Source of the DNA: Microbacterium aurantiacum
Lineage (GTDB): Bacteria > Actinomycetota > Actinomycetes > Actinomycetales > Microbacteriaceae
DNA: 64,000 nucleotides
Assembly (NCBI RefSeq): GCF_002872075.1
Contig: NZ_PGGU01000005.1
Coordinates: 434,259 to 498,258, forward strand
Reading direction: 5' to 3'
Part shown: in pieces, positions 45,399-54,095 of the stretch
How positions within the stretch are numbered: position 1 is the first letter of the stretch
How the letters are laid out: the number at the start of each line of letters is the position of its first letter
Notes under the pieces: generated by a model
The model's database searches: none
What the model was told of the DNA's origin: nothing
What the model saw: only the letters and a program-made list of their open reading frames with translations
Position numbers and translations under genes: made by a program

Positions 45399-46689
45399 CG
45401 GTTCTCCTCCAGGTCCGCGTCACTCGGCGCAGCTTCACCGATGGGTCGTGCCGGTACGCCGTGAAGACGACCTCCGGTCGAACGCATCCCAGTCGGTCGG
45501 CCAGCGCATGCAGTTCGTCGGTCACGCTCTGCCGCGCATGGTCGTCGAGGACATCGAGCGACACTTCGAGGCGCATGTCGCCCGTCTGCGCGACGCGGTA
45601 CTCGTCGAAACCTTCCGCGTACAGCAGCGCACGGGTGACGACGTCCGCGAAGACCGGCACCGTCAGACCTGCTGCGGTGCGGAACGCGAGCGTGTCGTCC
45701 TGGCGGCCCTCGATCCGTTCGATCGGAGTCAGCGCGCTCCCGCACGCGCACGCCTCGGCGCGTTCCTTGAGGACGTCGCCGAGCCGGTATCGCACGATCG
45801 GCTGCGCACGGCGCCGGAGGTCGGTGACGATCGGCGTGAAACGCCCTTCGCCGAGCGACTCGCGCTCCACGATGATGTTGTCCTCGTTCAGGTGCAGGAC
45901 GCCTTCTTCGCACGTGTGCGCGAGGAACCCTTCCGTGCACTGATACAGCTGATGCAGCATCGGCTGTCCCAGCGACGACTGGATGCGATGGGAGTCCGCG
46001 ATCTCGAGCACCTCGGCGACCCCGTAGACCTTCTCCGGCCGCGCGTCGAGGCGTCCTACGTCGGCGGCGCGGGCGATGAGGCGCAGCACGGAGGGCGGGG
46101 CGACCAGGATGGTCGGGCGGTACTCCTGCAGACGCGCGATGTTCGCCGTCATGTCGGCATGCACGTCGAAGTAGGAGAACGACACCGCCCTCGAACCGAC
46201 CGATTCGTACAGCGTGTTGTCCGCGCGCAGGAACAGCGCGATGCGGTGGCCGAGAAGTCGCCCGCGCGGCAGCGTGCGCGCGAGGACCGTGCCGACCCAG
46301 GCGTCCCGCTCGGCGCTGCTCACGACGAACAGTCCACGGTGACCACTGGTGCCGCTGGAGAGTCCGACCGAGTTCGTTCCGAGGTCCGCGTCGAAATCCC
46401 GGGAGCGCTCGTTGGCGATCGCGAGTTCCAGAGCCTCATCGCGGTGCGCCCCCACGGTGTTGATCGCGTCGAAGCGCCCCATCATCACGCTCTTGTCCAT
46501 GTACGGCAGGTCGGCGAGGACGCCTCCACGCACGGGGATGAGATCACGGAAATAGGCGGAGTGCCGCCGGAGGAAGCGCAGGTGCCGCCGGAGCAGCCGG
46601 CGTTGTCGTCGCTCGACGGCGCCGCGGGTGCGCAACGGCCGGAACCACCGCACGGCGGCGAACTCGGCGACGATCCGGAGGTTCGACAT
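45382..46689 (-). CDS. Adenylate-forming enzyme related to F390 synthetase/PaaK
   Basis: The 435-residue protein has the AMP-binding loop SVGLSSGTSGHRGLFVVS, the YQCTEGFLAHTC segment (A5-like), and IVRYRLGDVLKERAEACACGSAL with the A7-like Arg-Tyr-Asp core of PaaK/F390-synthetase-like ligases. It should activate a carboxylate as acyl-AMP. It is not OleC-like in sequence. Its ATG overlaps the preceding stop (TGATG), and it overlaps the KAS III gene by 17 nt, so it belongs to one translational unit. Confidence 0.8.
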   Translation of the reverse strand: MSNLRIVAEFAAVRWFRPLRTRGAVERRQRRLLRRHLRFLRRHSAYFRDLIPVRGGVLADLPYMDKSVMMGRFDAINTVGAHRDEALELAIANERSRDFDADLGTNSVGLSSGTSGHRGLFVVSSAERDAWVGTVLARTLPRGRLLGHRIALFLRADNTLYESVGSRAVSFSYFDVHADMTANIARLQEYRPTILVAPPSVLRLIARAADVGRLDARPEKVYGVAEVLEIADSHRIQSSLGQPMLHQLYQCTEGFLAHTCEEGVLHLNEDNIIVERESLGEGRFTPIVTDLRRRAQPIVRYRLGDVLKERAEACACGSALTPIERIEGRQDDTLAFRTAAGLTVPVFADVVTRALLYAEGFDEYRVAQTGDMRLEVSLDVLDDHARQSVTDELHALADRLGCVRPEVVFTAYRHDPSVKLRRVTRTWRRTDDEKL

Positions 46690-47483
46690 CAGCTCAGCAG
46701 CTCACGGTCATCCACTGCATCGTGGCTGCAGACGACACGGATCCCCGCGGCGGCAAGCCGTGTGAGGACCTCTCCCGTTCGCCGATAGGTCTCGTAATCG
46801 TGCTGCACCGCGCGGGGCAGAGCCTTCATCCGCGGTGCCGCATCGAGGAGGTCTCTCCCCCACGCCCCGTCGCCCGCGAGCAGCACCTTCCCCTCGACGA
46901 GGGCGCCGACATGACCGTCGGCATGACCTGGCAGGTCGACCACCAGGTACGACCCGTCGCCGAACAGGTCGACTGCGCGCAGATCGACACCTGCCGTGGT
47001 GCGAGGAACGAACTCGTCGTCGCCGAGGATGCGCGCGTCCCCGGGGAACCCCTCGGGCAGCAGCCCGGGCAGGACGCCGGCACGAAGGCGCGGCGAGGCG
47101 AGGGTGCGCAGGTGCCCCGCCGTGAGGACGAGGTTCGCCTGCGGGAACCGATGGACACCGCCGACGTGATCGGGGTGCAGGTGCGAGAGCACGACATGGG
47201 TGACGGATGCCGGATCCACGTCGTCCGCACGGAGGCGCTCCGCGATGTCGTCGTCGTCGGTCACCCGCGGCGGGAGCAGCCGTCGGTAAGCGACACCACG
47301 CCAGCCGGTGTCCCAGCGACCGGTCGCGTAACCGGTGTCGAAGAGCACACGACGGCCATCGTCGCCGTCGTAGAGGAACGCTCCGGAGGGGAAGGTGCGG
47401 ATGCCGGGCGGAGCGCCGCGGAACATCCGAGCGGCATCGTGCGTGGTGCTGCCGCACGCGTAGTGACGAAGCCGGCCGCTCAC
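46689..47483 (-). CDS. Metallo-beta-lactamase-fold hydrolase (lactonase-like)
   Basis: The 264-residue protein has the di-zinc motif SHLHPDHVGG (His101, His103, Asp105, His106), His187 in DLPGHADGHVG and Asp205 in LLAGDGAWG. The pattern is closest to AiiA-type lactonases and related esterases. It starts at a GTG overlapping the SDR stop by 4 nt. In this operon it may cleave a lactone, ester or thioester formed by the neighbouring enzymes; the substrate is inferred from context only. Confidence 0.83.
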   Translation of the reverse strand: MSGRLRHYACGSTTHDAARMFRGAPPGIRTFPSGAFLYDGDDGRRVLFDTGYATGRWDTGWRGVAYRRLLPPRVTDDDDIAERLRADDVDPASVTHVVLSHLHPDHVGGVHRFPQANLVLTAGHLRTLASPRLRAGVLPGLLPEGFPGDARILGDDEFVPRTTAGVDLRAVDLFGDGSYLVVDLPGHADGHVGALVEGKVLLAGDGAWGRDLLDAAPRMKALPRAVQHDYETYRRTGEVLTRLAAAGIRVVCSHDAVDDRELLS

Positions 47484-48475
47484 GCCGCCACCCGCAGATG
47501 TGCGGCGACGCGACGGAGCGCATCGTCCAGCGCGACCTCCGGCCGGTAGCCGAGCTCCGTCTTCGCGCGCGTCAGGTCGAGCGTCTGCGAAAAGGCGATG
47601 GTGCTCAGGGTGTACCGGGTGAGAGGCGGCTCCGGCTGACCGGGGATCGCCCTGCACACGCCCTCGAGCGTCGTCGCCAGAAGCCACGCCGCACGGCGGT
47701 TCATCGGCCGCATCCTCGGGGTCTCCCCGAGCAGGTGCAGCAGCGCCCCGAGCAGGTCGCGGAACGGGCGGGGCTCGTCGTTGCTGATGTTGTACACGCC
47801 GCCGGCGGCATCCCCCGCCGTCAGGGCGAGCCGCAGCGCCATCGCGACGTTCTCGACGGCGGTGACGTCGATGAGATTGTCGCCGCCGTCGAACAGCGGC
47901 ACGCCGACGCGGCGGTGCACATCCAGCAGCCGTGGCAGAAGACTCGGGTCGCCGACGCCGATCAGACCGCGGGGTCGGATGATGATCAGCTCCGCGACAT
48001 CGCCGTCATGGAGCGCACGTTGCAGCAGTGCTTCGGCGGCTATCTTGGAGCGGATGTAGCCGTTGAGGCGGTTTCCGGTGTCGACATCGTCTTCGCGGAT
48101 GTTCAGCCGGTCCCTGGCCGCGGAGTACACGCTCGGTGACGACACGTGCACGATCCGGCGAACGCCGTTGCGTCGCGCGAACTCCACGACGTGCGCGGTG
48201 CCGTCGACGTTCGCCTCCTGGAAGGCCCGCCACCGTCCCCACGGCGCGGAGAGAGCCGCGCAGTGGATGACCGCGTCCACCTCTCGTCGTACTCGCGTGA
48301 GCGATGCGAGGTCTCCGACGATCCGATGCTCTGGTGCGGCGACGGCGGCAAGGGCGTCCGCATTGCGCCCGGCGGCGAGGACTTCGTGCCCATGGGCGCG
48401 CAGATCGCGCACGACGTACCCGCCGAGGAAACCGCTGGCCCCCGTCACGAGCACACGGGATGCGGGCGCCGACAT
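47480..48475 (-). CDS. NAD(P)-dependent 3-beta-HSD/OleD-like SDR
   Basis: The 331-residue extended SDR has the nucleotide motif TGASGFLGG (11-19) and catalytic Tyr140/Lys144 in NGYIRSKIAAE. The segment RPRGLIGVGDPSLLPRLL, DVTAVENVAMAL and LTRYTLSTIAFSQTLD fits the 3-beta-hydroxysteroid dehydrogenase group that includes OleD, which reduces 2-alkyl-3-ketoacids. It is the first gene of the four-gene operon and has a TAGCAT box 6 nt before its ATG. Confidence 0.83.
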   Translation of the reverse strand: MSAPASRVLVTGASGFLGGYVVRDLRAHGHEVLAAGRNADALAAVAAPEHRIVGDLASLTRVRREVDAVIHCAALSAPWGRWRAFQEANVDGTAHVVEFARRNGVRRIVHVSSPSVYSAARDRLNIREDDVDTGNRLNGYIRSKIAAEALLQRALHDGDVAELIIIRPRGLIGVGDPSLLPRLLDVHRRVGVPLFDGGDNLIDVTAVENVAMALRLALTAGDAAGGVYNISNDEPRPFRDLLGALLHLLGETPRMRPMNRRAAWLLATTLEGVCRAIPGQPEPPLTRYTLSTIAFSQTLDLTRAKTELGYRPEVALDDALRRVAAHLRVAA

Positions 48476-48481
48476 GCTCCG

Positions 48482-48487
48482 ATGCTA
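48482..48487 (-). promoter_or_regulatory. -10 box of a predicted leaderless operon transcript
   Basis: On the minus strand TAGCAT is separated by 6 nt from the ATG of the SDR gene, so the SDR-hydrolase-ligase-KAS operon probably starts at its first codon. No good -35 is visible, hinting at activation. Confidence 0.5.
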
Positions 48488-48565
48488 GGGCACGGTTCAC
48501 ACGCGGCCGCGCATGCCTGCGCGCGCCCCGCCCCCGGCGTGGGGTGCAGACGACGTGGTGACCCG

Positions 48566-48571
48566 TAGGGT
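48566..48571 (+). promoter_or_regulatory. -10 box of a predicted leaderless transcript (GT4 gene)
   Basis: TAGGGT ends 6 nt before the GTG start at 48578. No ribosome site is visible, so transcription probably starts at the first codon. Confidence 0.45.
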
Positions 48572-48577
48572 GATCTG

Positions 48578-49789
48578 GTGCGCATCGCCATGATCACCGA
48601 CTACTACCTTCCGACTCTGGGTGGTGTGCAGACGGTGATCAAGGCGCACAAGGAGGCGCTGGAGCAGGACGGCCACGAGGTGACCGTGTTCTCGCCGCTC
48701 ACATCGCCGAGTTCCGACCCTTCCGTTGTGGGCCTGCCGACGGCCCGCGGGTTCGCGCCTGACGGATATCCGTTCACATGGACCCCATCTGCGGCCTCAC
48801 ATCTCATTCGTCAAGAGCTGCGGACGCGCCGCATCGAGGTGGTGCACGTGCACTCCGAGATGTTCGCGGCGCTCGCCGGGTTCCGCGCCGCGAAAGATCT
48901 CGGCATCCCGATCGTGCAGACCATGCACGGCCGCATCGACGTGTACACCCGTTCCGTGCTCCCCGCTCCGGCGATCACGACGGTGCTGTTGGCCGGCATG
49001 CACCGACGGCTGCTCAGCCACCGCAACGTGCAGATCAAGCCGGACGCCCCGTACGCGCGCACCAGGACGGCCCGGCGGATGTGGCGACTGATGGTGAGCC
49101 AGGCCAACCATGCGCACCAGGTGATCGTGCCGTCGGGGCACTTCGCCCAGAAGCTGCTCGAGCAGGGCGTGTCGACTCCGGTGACCGTGATCTCCAACGG
49201 GCTGGAGGACTCCGTGCTGGCGGCGGTCGGCGATCCGGTGCCCCGCTCCGTCGAGCCCGGCGAGGCGCTGCGGGTGATGTGGTGCGGGCGGGTGTCACCG
49301 GAGAAGCGACCGGAGGTGTTCGTCGACGCGGTCGCGCAGGTGCGCGGCATCACCGCGAGCATCTTCGGCGACGGGATCGCACGTGCTGCGGTTACGGAGC
49401 GGGTGGAAGCCTTGCCCTCCGGCCGTCTCACCGTGCATGGCGCTGTCCCGCAGGCCCAGGTGATCCAGGCGATGCGCGACGCCCACGTGCTGGTGTCGAG
49501 CTCACTCGATTTCGACAATCAGCCGATGGTTCTGCTCGAGGCGATCGCCTCCGGGCTTCCGGTGGTCGTGGCCGATCCCGACCTGGCCGAGATGCTCCCG
49601 GAGCGCGGACACCTCGTCTGCGACACCCCGGATGCCGCGGGTCTCGTCTCCGCGCTGTCGCGGCTGCGCGAGTCCCCCGGGCTCATCCGCGAGATGAGCG
49701 GCGCCGCGATCGCACATCGGCCGGCGGTCGCCCAGAACGCACATCTCGGCGCGCTGCTCGCGGTCTACGAAGCAGCCGTCGGTCGCTGA
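48578..49789 (+). CDS. GT4-family glycosyltransferase
   Basis: The 403-residue GT-B protein starts MRIAMITDYYLPTLGGVQT (glycine loop), has HVHSEMFAALAGFRAAKDLGIPIVQTMHGR in the N-terminal half, RVMWCGRVSPEKRPEVFVDA at the donor domain and DFDNQPMVLLEAIASGLPVV at the E(x7)E region, where the first Glu is replaced. It resembles glycolipid mannosyl- or glucosyltransferases of actinobacteria. The acceptor is unknown. It is divergent from the lipid-condensation operon. Confidence 0.85.
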   Translation: MRIAMITDYYLPTLGGVQTVIKAHKEALEQDGHEVTVFSPLTSPSSDPSVVGLPTARGFAPDGYPFTWTPSAASHLIRQELRTRRIEVVHVHSEMFAALAGFRAAKDLGIPIVQTMHGRIDVYTRSVLPAPAITTVLLAGMHRRLLSHRNVQIKPDAPYARTRTARRMWRLMVSQANHAHQVIVPSGHFAQKLLEQGVSTPVTVISNGLEDSVLAAVGDPVPRSVEPGEALRVMWCGRVSPEKRPEVFVDAVAQVRGITASIFGDGIARAAVTERVEALPSGRLTVHGAVPQAQVIQAMRDAHVLVSSSLDFDNQPMVLLEAIASGLPVVVADPDLAEMLPERGHLVCDTPDAAGLVSALSRLRESPGLIREMSGAAIAHRPAVAQNAHLGALLAVYEAAVGR

Positions 49790-49837
49790 CTGGGAGAATG
49801 GTTGGACGAGTCGACGGTGAAGAGTACGGAGAGGAAT

Positions 49838-50707
49838 GTGGATTCCCGATCGAATGTGAACGCACCCGAGTCGATGACCCCATGGCTTCGATCCTCCGCG
49901 ACGGCTGAGCCTCCGGCGCCCTCGGAGCAGTTCGGCGTCGGCGAGGTCGCCGCGCTCGTCGGGGTGAGCGTCCGGACGCTGCACCATTGGGACTCGATCG
50001 GGCTCGTCAGCCCCCACGATCGGACCATCGCCGGCTACCGCACCTACTCCGAGGCCGACGTCGCGCGCATCCACCGGGTGCTCATCTACCGTGAGCTCGG
50101 CTTCAGCCTGACCCGGATCGCCGCGCTTCTCGATGACCCCACCGTCGACGAGACCGCACAGCTCGCCCGGCAGAGAGAACTCCTCGAGGAACGCATCGCC
50201 GGCCTGCGACGAATGGCGGACAGTGTGAGCCGGATTCTGGCCTCTCGTGAGTCGGGGTCCGGACTCTCGGCCCGTCAGCAGGCGGAGATCTTCGGCCGCG
50301 GATGGCGTGCGGACTGGGCCGATGAAGCGCACGAACGCTGGGGCGACTCCGAGCAGTGGAGCGAGTTCGCAGAGAACGCCGCGATGCTCTCCGACATCGA
50401 GCGCGGGCGCATCCATGACGAGGGCCTGGCGCTTTACGCGGCGCTCGCTGAGGCGAAGGACTCGGGGCTGGCACCTGGCAGCGACACCGCGAACGCCCTC
50501 GCCGAACAGCACCGCGCGATGATCGGTCGGCTGTTCTCCTGCAGTCATTCCATGCATGTGTGCATCGCTCAGCACTACGTGCAGGATCCCCGGTTCCTGA
50601 CCCGCTTCGACGCCGTCAGTCCCGGATTCGCCGCCTGGCTCAAGGCCGTGATCGACGCCAACGCCAGCCGTCATGGCGTCGACCCGGAGAACGCCGTCTG
50701 GGAATGA
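49838..50707 (+). CDS. TipA-like MerR regulator with a thiopeptide-binding (TipAS) domain
   Basis: The 289-residue protein has a MerR DNA-binding domain (about 32-100; FGVGEVAALVGVSVRTLHHW, GYRTYSEADVARI), a coiled helix (about 105-137) and a C-terminal TipAS domain (about 145-285) with HERWGDSEQW and a core from EQHRAMI to RFDAV. Cys235 and Cys242 in CSHSMHVC have the spacing of the TipAS cysteines, one of which binds thiostrepton covalently. I chose the GTG at 49838 (GGAG 6 nt upstream); a TTG at 49802 is possible. The adjacent rRNA methyltransferase is its likely target. Confidence 0.85.
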   Translation: MDSRSNVNAPESMTPWLRSSATAEPPAPSEQFGVGEVAALVGVSVRTLHHWDSIGLVSPHDRTIAGYRTYSEADVARIHRVLIYRELGFSLTRIAALLDDPTVDETAQLARQRELLEERIAGLRRMADSVSRILASRESGSGLSARQQAEIFGRGWRADWADEAHERWGDSEQWSEFAENAAMLSDIERGRIHDEGLALYAALAEAKDSGLAPGSDTANALAEQHRAMIGRLFSCSHSMHVCIAQHYVQDPRFLTRFDAVSPGFAAWLKAVIDANASRHGVDPENAVWE

Positions 50708-50735
50708 TCTGCTGCGCGCTCCTCGACGCGCGGGC

Positions 50736-50766
50736 TTGACCCTCACGTCGCGTCAGGGCGCAGGCT
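50736..50766 (+). promoter_or_regulatory. MerR-type promoter with 19-bp spacer and central dyad
   Basis: TTGACC (50736-50741) and CAGGCT (50761-50766) are separated by exactly 19 bp, the over-long spacing of MerR-activated promoters. CCCTCACG (50740-50747) and CGTCAGGG (50751-50758) form an inverted repeat with one mismatch inside it. From memory the Streptomyces tipA promoter has the same layout. The predicted start is at the methyltransferase ATG (50774). Confidence 0.75.
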
Positions 50767-50773
50767 GACGGTC

Positions 50774-51598
50774 ATGGCAGAGACGACGATCACGAGAGAC
50801 CGACGCGGATCGGCAGAAGTGGAGACCCTGGACAGGGCCGGTCATCCGCGCCTCAGACGGATCGCGGACGTGTTGCGCAGCCGGTCTCGACGGCCGACGA
50901 TGTTCGTCATCGATGACGAGGAGAACATCGCGCAGGCGATCAGATGCGGGATCGAGCTGGAGAGCCTGTACGTCACGGAGTCGACGATCGGCGAGGGTTT
51001 CCCTTCGCTCGCGCACCTCGGTGACGTGCCCGTGTACATCGTCACCGACGCCGCTGCCCGCGCGCTGTTCGGAAAGGAGAGGCGCACGAGGTTCTTCGCC
51101 CTCGCGCATGCACCGAAGCCACCAGTTCTCCGCGACCTGAGCGGCGCCGAGGGCGATGTCATCGTGCTCGACGGCGTACAGCTCGTCGGGAACATCGGCG
51201 CCATCACGCGCACGGCCTGTGCACTCGGCGCGGCCGGAGTCGTACTGATCGGCAGCGGCCTGCTCTCGACGCTGGATCGCCGCCTCGTTCGGGCCAGCCG
51301 GGGTCTGGTGTTCGCCACTCCGGTCGTCATCGCGAGCCACGCGCAATGCGAGGCCTTCCTCAAGCAGGAGGGCATCGCCGTGGTGACGCTCTCGGCAGAC
51401 GCCACGGAACCGCTGAGCCGGGTCCGCACCCTCCCGGGCCGCGTCGCCATCGTCCTCGGGAGCGAACGTGCAGGCGTCTCTGCCGAGTTCGACACGGTCA
51501 CAACGAAGCGATACGCCATCCCGATGACCGAGGACGCCGAGTCTCTGAATGTCTCGGTGGCAGCGGCAATCGCCCTGTACGAGCACCGGAGTCGCTGA
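50774..51598 (+). CDS. TsnR/NshR-like 23S rRNA 2'-O-methyltransferase (thiopeptide resistance)
   Basis: The 274-residue SPOUT enzyme has an N-terminal L30e-like RNA-binding domain (about 25-115) and a C-terminal SPOUT domain with motif 1 GNIGAITRTA (Asn140, Arg146), motif 2 IVLGSERAG (Glu231) and motif 3 IPMTEDAESLNVSVA. DRRLVRASRGLVFATPVV and GDVIVLDGVQLVGNIGAI closely match TsnR/NshR, which methylate A1067 of 23S rRNA and give thiostrepton resistance. It lies behind a MerR-type promoter next to a TipA-like regulator. A housekeeping TrmH-type rRNA or tRNA methylase is the alternative. Confidence 0.82.
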   Translation: MAETTITRDRRGSAEVETLDRAGHPRLRRIADVLRSRSRRPTMFVIDDEENIAQAIRCGIELESLYVTESTIGEGFPSLAHLGDVPVYIVTDAAARALFGKERRTRFFALAHAPKPPVLRDLSGAEGDVIVLDGVQLVGNIGAITRTACALGAAGVVLIGSGLLSTLDRRLVRASRGLVFATPVVIASHAQCEAFLKQEGIAVVTLSADATEPLSRVRTLPGRVAIVLGSERAGVSAEFDTVTTKRYAIPMTEDAESLNVSVAAAIALYEHRSR

Positions 51599-51610
51599 CT
51601 GCCGCCCAGA

Positions 51611-53689
51611 TCAGGCGTCGATGGCCTCGCGGGAGAGTCGGTCGGACGAGTCGATGATGAATTCGCGCCGTGGGGCGACTTCGTTGCCCATGAGCAACTC
51701 GAACACGCGCCCTGCGGCCTCGGCATCCTCCATGCGCACCCGGCGCAGCAGACGGCCGCCGCGGTCCATCGTCGTGTTCGCCAACTGCTCCGCGTCCATT
51801 TCGCCGAGGCCCTTGTAGCGCTGGATCGGCTCATGCCAGCGCTTGCCCGACTTGCGCAGCTTCGCCAGCAGCGCGTGCATCTCCTGCTCGCTGTACGTGT
51901 AGATCGTCTCGTTCGGCTTGGATCCGGGATTTATCACGATCACGCGGTGCAGCGGCGGGACAGCCGCGTACACGCGCCCGTCCTCGATGAGCGGCCGCAT
52001 GTAGCGGAAGAACAGCGTGAGCAGCAGCGTGCGGATGTGCGCGCCGTCGACGTCGGCGTCGCTCATCAGGATGACCTTGCCATAGCGCGCGGCGCTGATG
52101 TCGAAGCTGCGCCCCGAGCCCGCGCCGATCACCTGGATGATCGAGGCGCACTCGGTGTTGTTGAGCATGTCTCCGACCGAGGCCTTCTGCACGTTGAGGA
52201 TCTTGCCTCGGATCGGCAGCAGCGCCTGGAACTCGCTGTTGCGGGCGTTCTTGGCCGTTCCCAGTGCCGAGTCGCCCTCGACGATGAAGAGCTCGCTGCG
52301 GTCGACCTCGTTCGTGCGGCAATCGACGAGCTTCGTGGGCAGTGTTGACGACTCGAGCGCGTTCTTGCGGCGCTGCGTCTCCTTGTGCGCGCGGGCCGAG
52401 ACGCGGGCTTTCATCTCGGCGACGATCTTGTCGAGCAGCTGCGTCGCCTGGCTCTTGTCGTCGCGCTTCGTCGAGCTGAACCGCTCGCCCAGCTCCTTGC
52501 GGACGACCTGCGCGACGATCTGACGGACAGCCGGAGTACCGAGGATCTCCTTGGTCTGGCCCTCGAACTGAGGTTCGGGAACATTCACGGTGAGCACGGC
52601 GGTGAGGCCGGCGAGGATGTCATCCTTCTCGAGCTTGTCGTTGCCGACCTTGAGCCGGCGCGCGTTCTGCTCGACCTGCGTCCGCAGCACCTTCAGAAGC
52701 TCCTGCTCGAAGCCCTGCTGGTGCGTGCCGCCCTTGGGCGTGGCGATGATGTTGACGAAGGATCGGAACGTGGTGTCGTAGCCCGTCCCCCAGCGCAGGG
52801 CGATGTCGACCGCGCATACACGCTCGACCTCGGTGGCGATCATGTGCCCGTCGGCCTGCAGGACCGGAACGGTCTCCTTGAAGGAGCCTTCGCCCTGGAT
52901 GCGCCAGGTGTCGGTGACCGGTGCGTCCGTGGCCAGGTACTCGACGAATTCCGCGATGCCGCCGTCGTAGCGGTACGACTTCTCGTTCGGCTCCTCACCG
53001 CGCTCATCCTTGATGACGATCTCGAGTCCTGGCACGAGGAACGCGGTCTGACGGGCGCGCGTCTCGAGATCGGTGAGCTGGAATGCCGCATCCTTCGTGA
53101 AGATCTGCCGGTCGGCCCAGTAGCGCACGCGCGTTCCGGTGACTCCCCTGGCCGCCTTGCCGGCGATCCGCAGTTCGCTCTTGTCCTCGAACGGCGAGAA
53201 CGGTGCATCCGGGCGCTTCTCGCCCGAATCCTTGAAGTTGCCGGGCTCACCGCGGTGGAACGACATCGCGTAGGTCTTGCCGCCACGGTCGACCTCGACG
53301 TCGAGTCGCTCCGAGAGCGCGTTCACGACGGAGGCGCCGACACCGTGCAATCCACCGGATGCGGCATAGGAGCCGCCTCCGAACTTGCCGCCGGCATGCA
53401 GCTTGGTGAAGACCACCTCGACGCCGCTGAGACCGGTTCGGGGTTCGACGTCGACGGGGATGCCGCGGCCGCGGTCGTGCACCTCGACGCTGCCGTCGGC
53501 ATGCAGGATGATCACAATGCGGTCGCCGTTGCCGTCGACGGCCTCGTCCACGGCGTTGTCGATGATCTCCCACAGGCAGTGCATGAGCCCGGGCGAGCCG
53601 TTCGAGCCGATATACATACCGGGACGCTTGCGGACCGCTTCGAGCCCTTCGAGCACCTGGAGATGATGGGCGGAATACTCGGCGGTCAC
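51611..53689 (-). CDS. parE: DNA topoisomerase IV subunit B (type IIA)
   Basis: The 692-residue protein has the GHKL ATPase domain (RPGMYIGS, EIIDNAVDEA, DRGRGIPVD, GGLHGVGASVVNALS), the transducer domain with the QTKEILGT segment, and the TOPRIM domain (FIVEGDSALG, LMSDADVDGAHI). It is the ATPase partner of the A subunit at 40540-42981. The GTG start at 53689 gives the family N-terminus (TAEYSAHHLQVLEGLEAVRK). A TAGAAT box lies 8 nt upstream, so it may be leaderless. It converges on the methyltransferase gene with a 12-nt gap. Confidence 0.92.
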   Translation of the reverse strand: MTAEYSAHHLQVLEGLEAVRKRPGMYIGSNGSPGLMHCLWEIIDNAVDEAVDGNGDRIVIILHADGSVEVHDRGRGIPVDVEPRTGLSGVEVVFTKLHAGGKFGGGSYAASGGLHGVGASVVNALSERLDVEVDRGGKTYAMSFHRGEPGNFKDSGEKRPDAPFSPFEDKSELRIAGKAARGVTGTRVRYWADRQIFTKDAAFQLTDLETRARQTAFLVPGLEIVIKDERGEEPNEKSYRYDGGIAEFVEYLATDAPVTDTWRIQGEGSFKETVPVLQADGHMIATEVERVCAVDIALRWGTGYDTTFRSFVNIIATPKGGTHQQGFEQELLKVLRTQVEQNARRLKVGNDKLEKDDILAGLTAVLTVNVPEPQFEGQTKEILGTPAVRQIVAQVVRKELGERFSSTKRDDKSQATQLLDKIVAEMKARVSARAHKETQRRKNALESSTLPTKLVDCRTNEVDRSELFIVEGDSALGTAKNARNSEFQALLPIRGKILNVQKASVGDMLNNTECASIIQVIGAGSGRSFDISAARYGKVILMSDADVDGAHIRTLLLTLFFRYMRPLIEDGRVYAAVPPLHRVIVINPGSKPNETIYTYSEQEMHALLAKLRKSGKRWHEPIQRYKGLGEMDAEQLANTTMDRGGRLLRRVRMEDAEAAGRVFELLMGNEVAPRREFIIDSSDRLSREAIDA

Positions 53690-53872
53690 AATCAACGATT
53701 CTATTCTCGACGCGCCCTCCAGCCCTGCAGACACTCCCCACCGTGATGCAGCCGTGCCGGATGCCGTACGCGCTGAGCGAAACACGCCGTGATCCGGGCA
53801 TGTGTACAGCCGTGGCGTGGTTGTATTGAGCACATTCAAGCAATGAATACCCATACCCGAGGAGGCACCGAG

Positions 53873-54091
53873 ATGAACGCTACGACCGAACGTGAGGCCT
53901 CCGTCATCGAGTTCCGCCTGACCGCGATGGATCGCTGCGATTCATGCGGCGCTCAGGCGTACATCGCAGCCGAGGTCAACGGCTCCGAACTGCTCTTCTG
54001 CGCCCACCACGGCCGCAAGTACGAAGAGAAGCTTCGCAGCATCGCCACGAGCTGGCACGACGAGACCGCTCGCCTGATCGACGCGGTCTGA
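53873..54091 (+). CDS. Small DUF7455-type zinc protein
   Basis: The 72-residue protein contains RCDSCGAQAYIAAEVNGSEL and LLFCAHHGRKYEEKLR, so a CxxC pair and a Cys-His-His group probably bind zinc. It matches small actinobacterial proteins annotated as DUF7455, found near parE and sigA. GGAGGCACC precedes the ATG, which decides the start. The 183 nt between it and parE hold only promoters. Function unknown. Confidence 0.82.
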   Translation: MNATTEREASVIEFRLTAMDRCDSCGAQAYIAAEVNGSELLFCAHHGRKYEEKLRSIATSWHDETARLIDAV

Positions 54092-54095
54092 TCCG

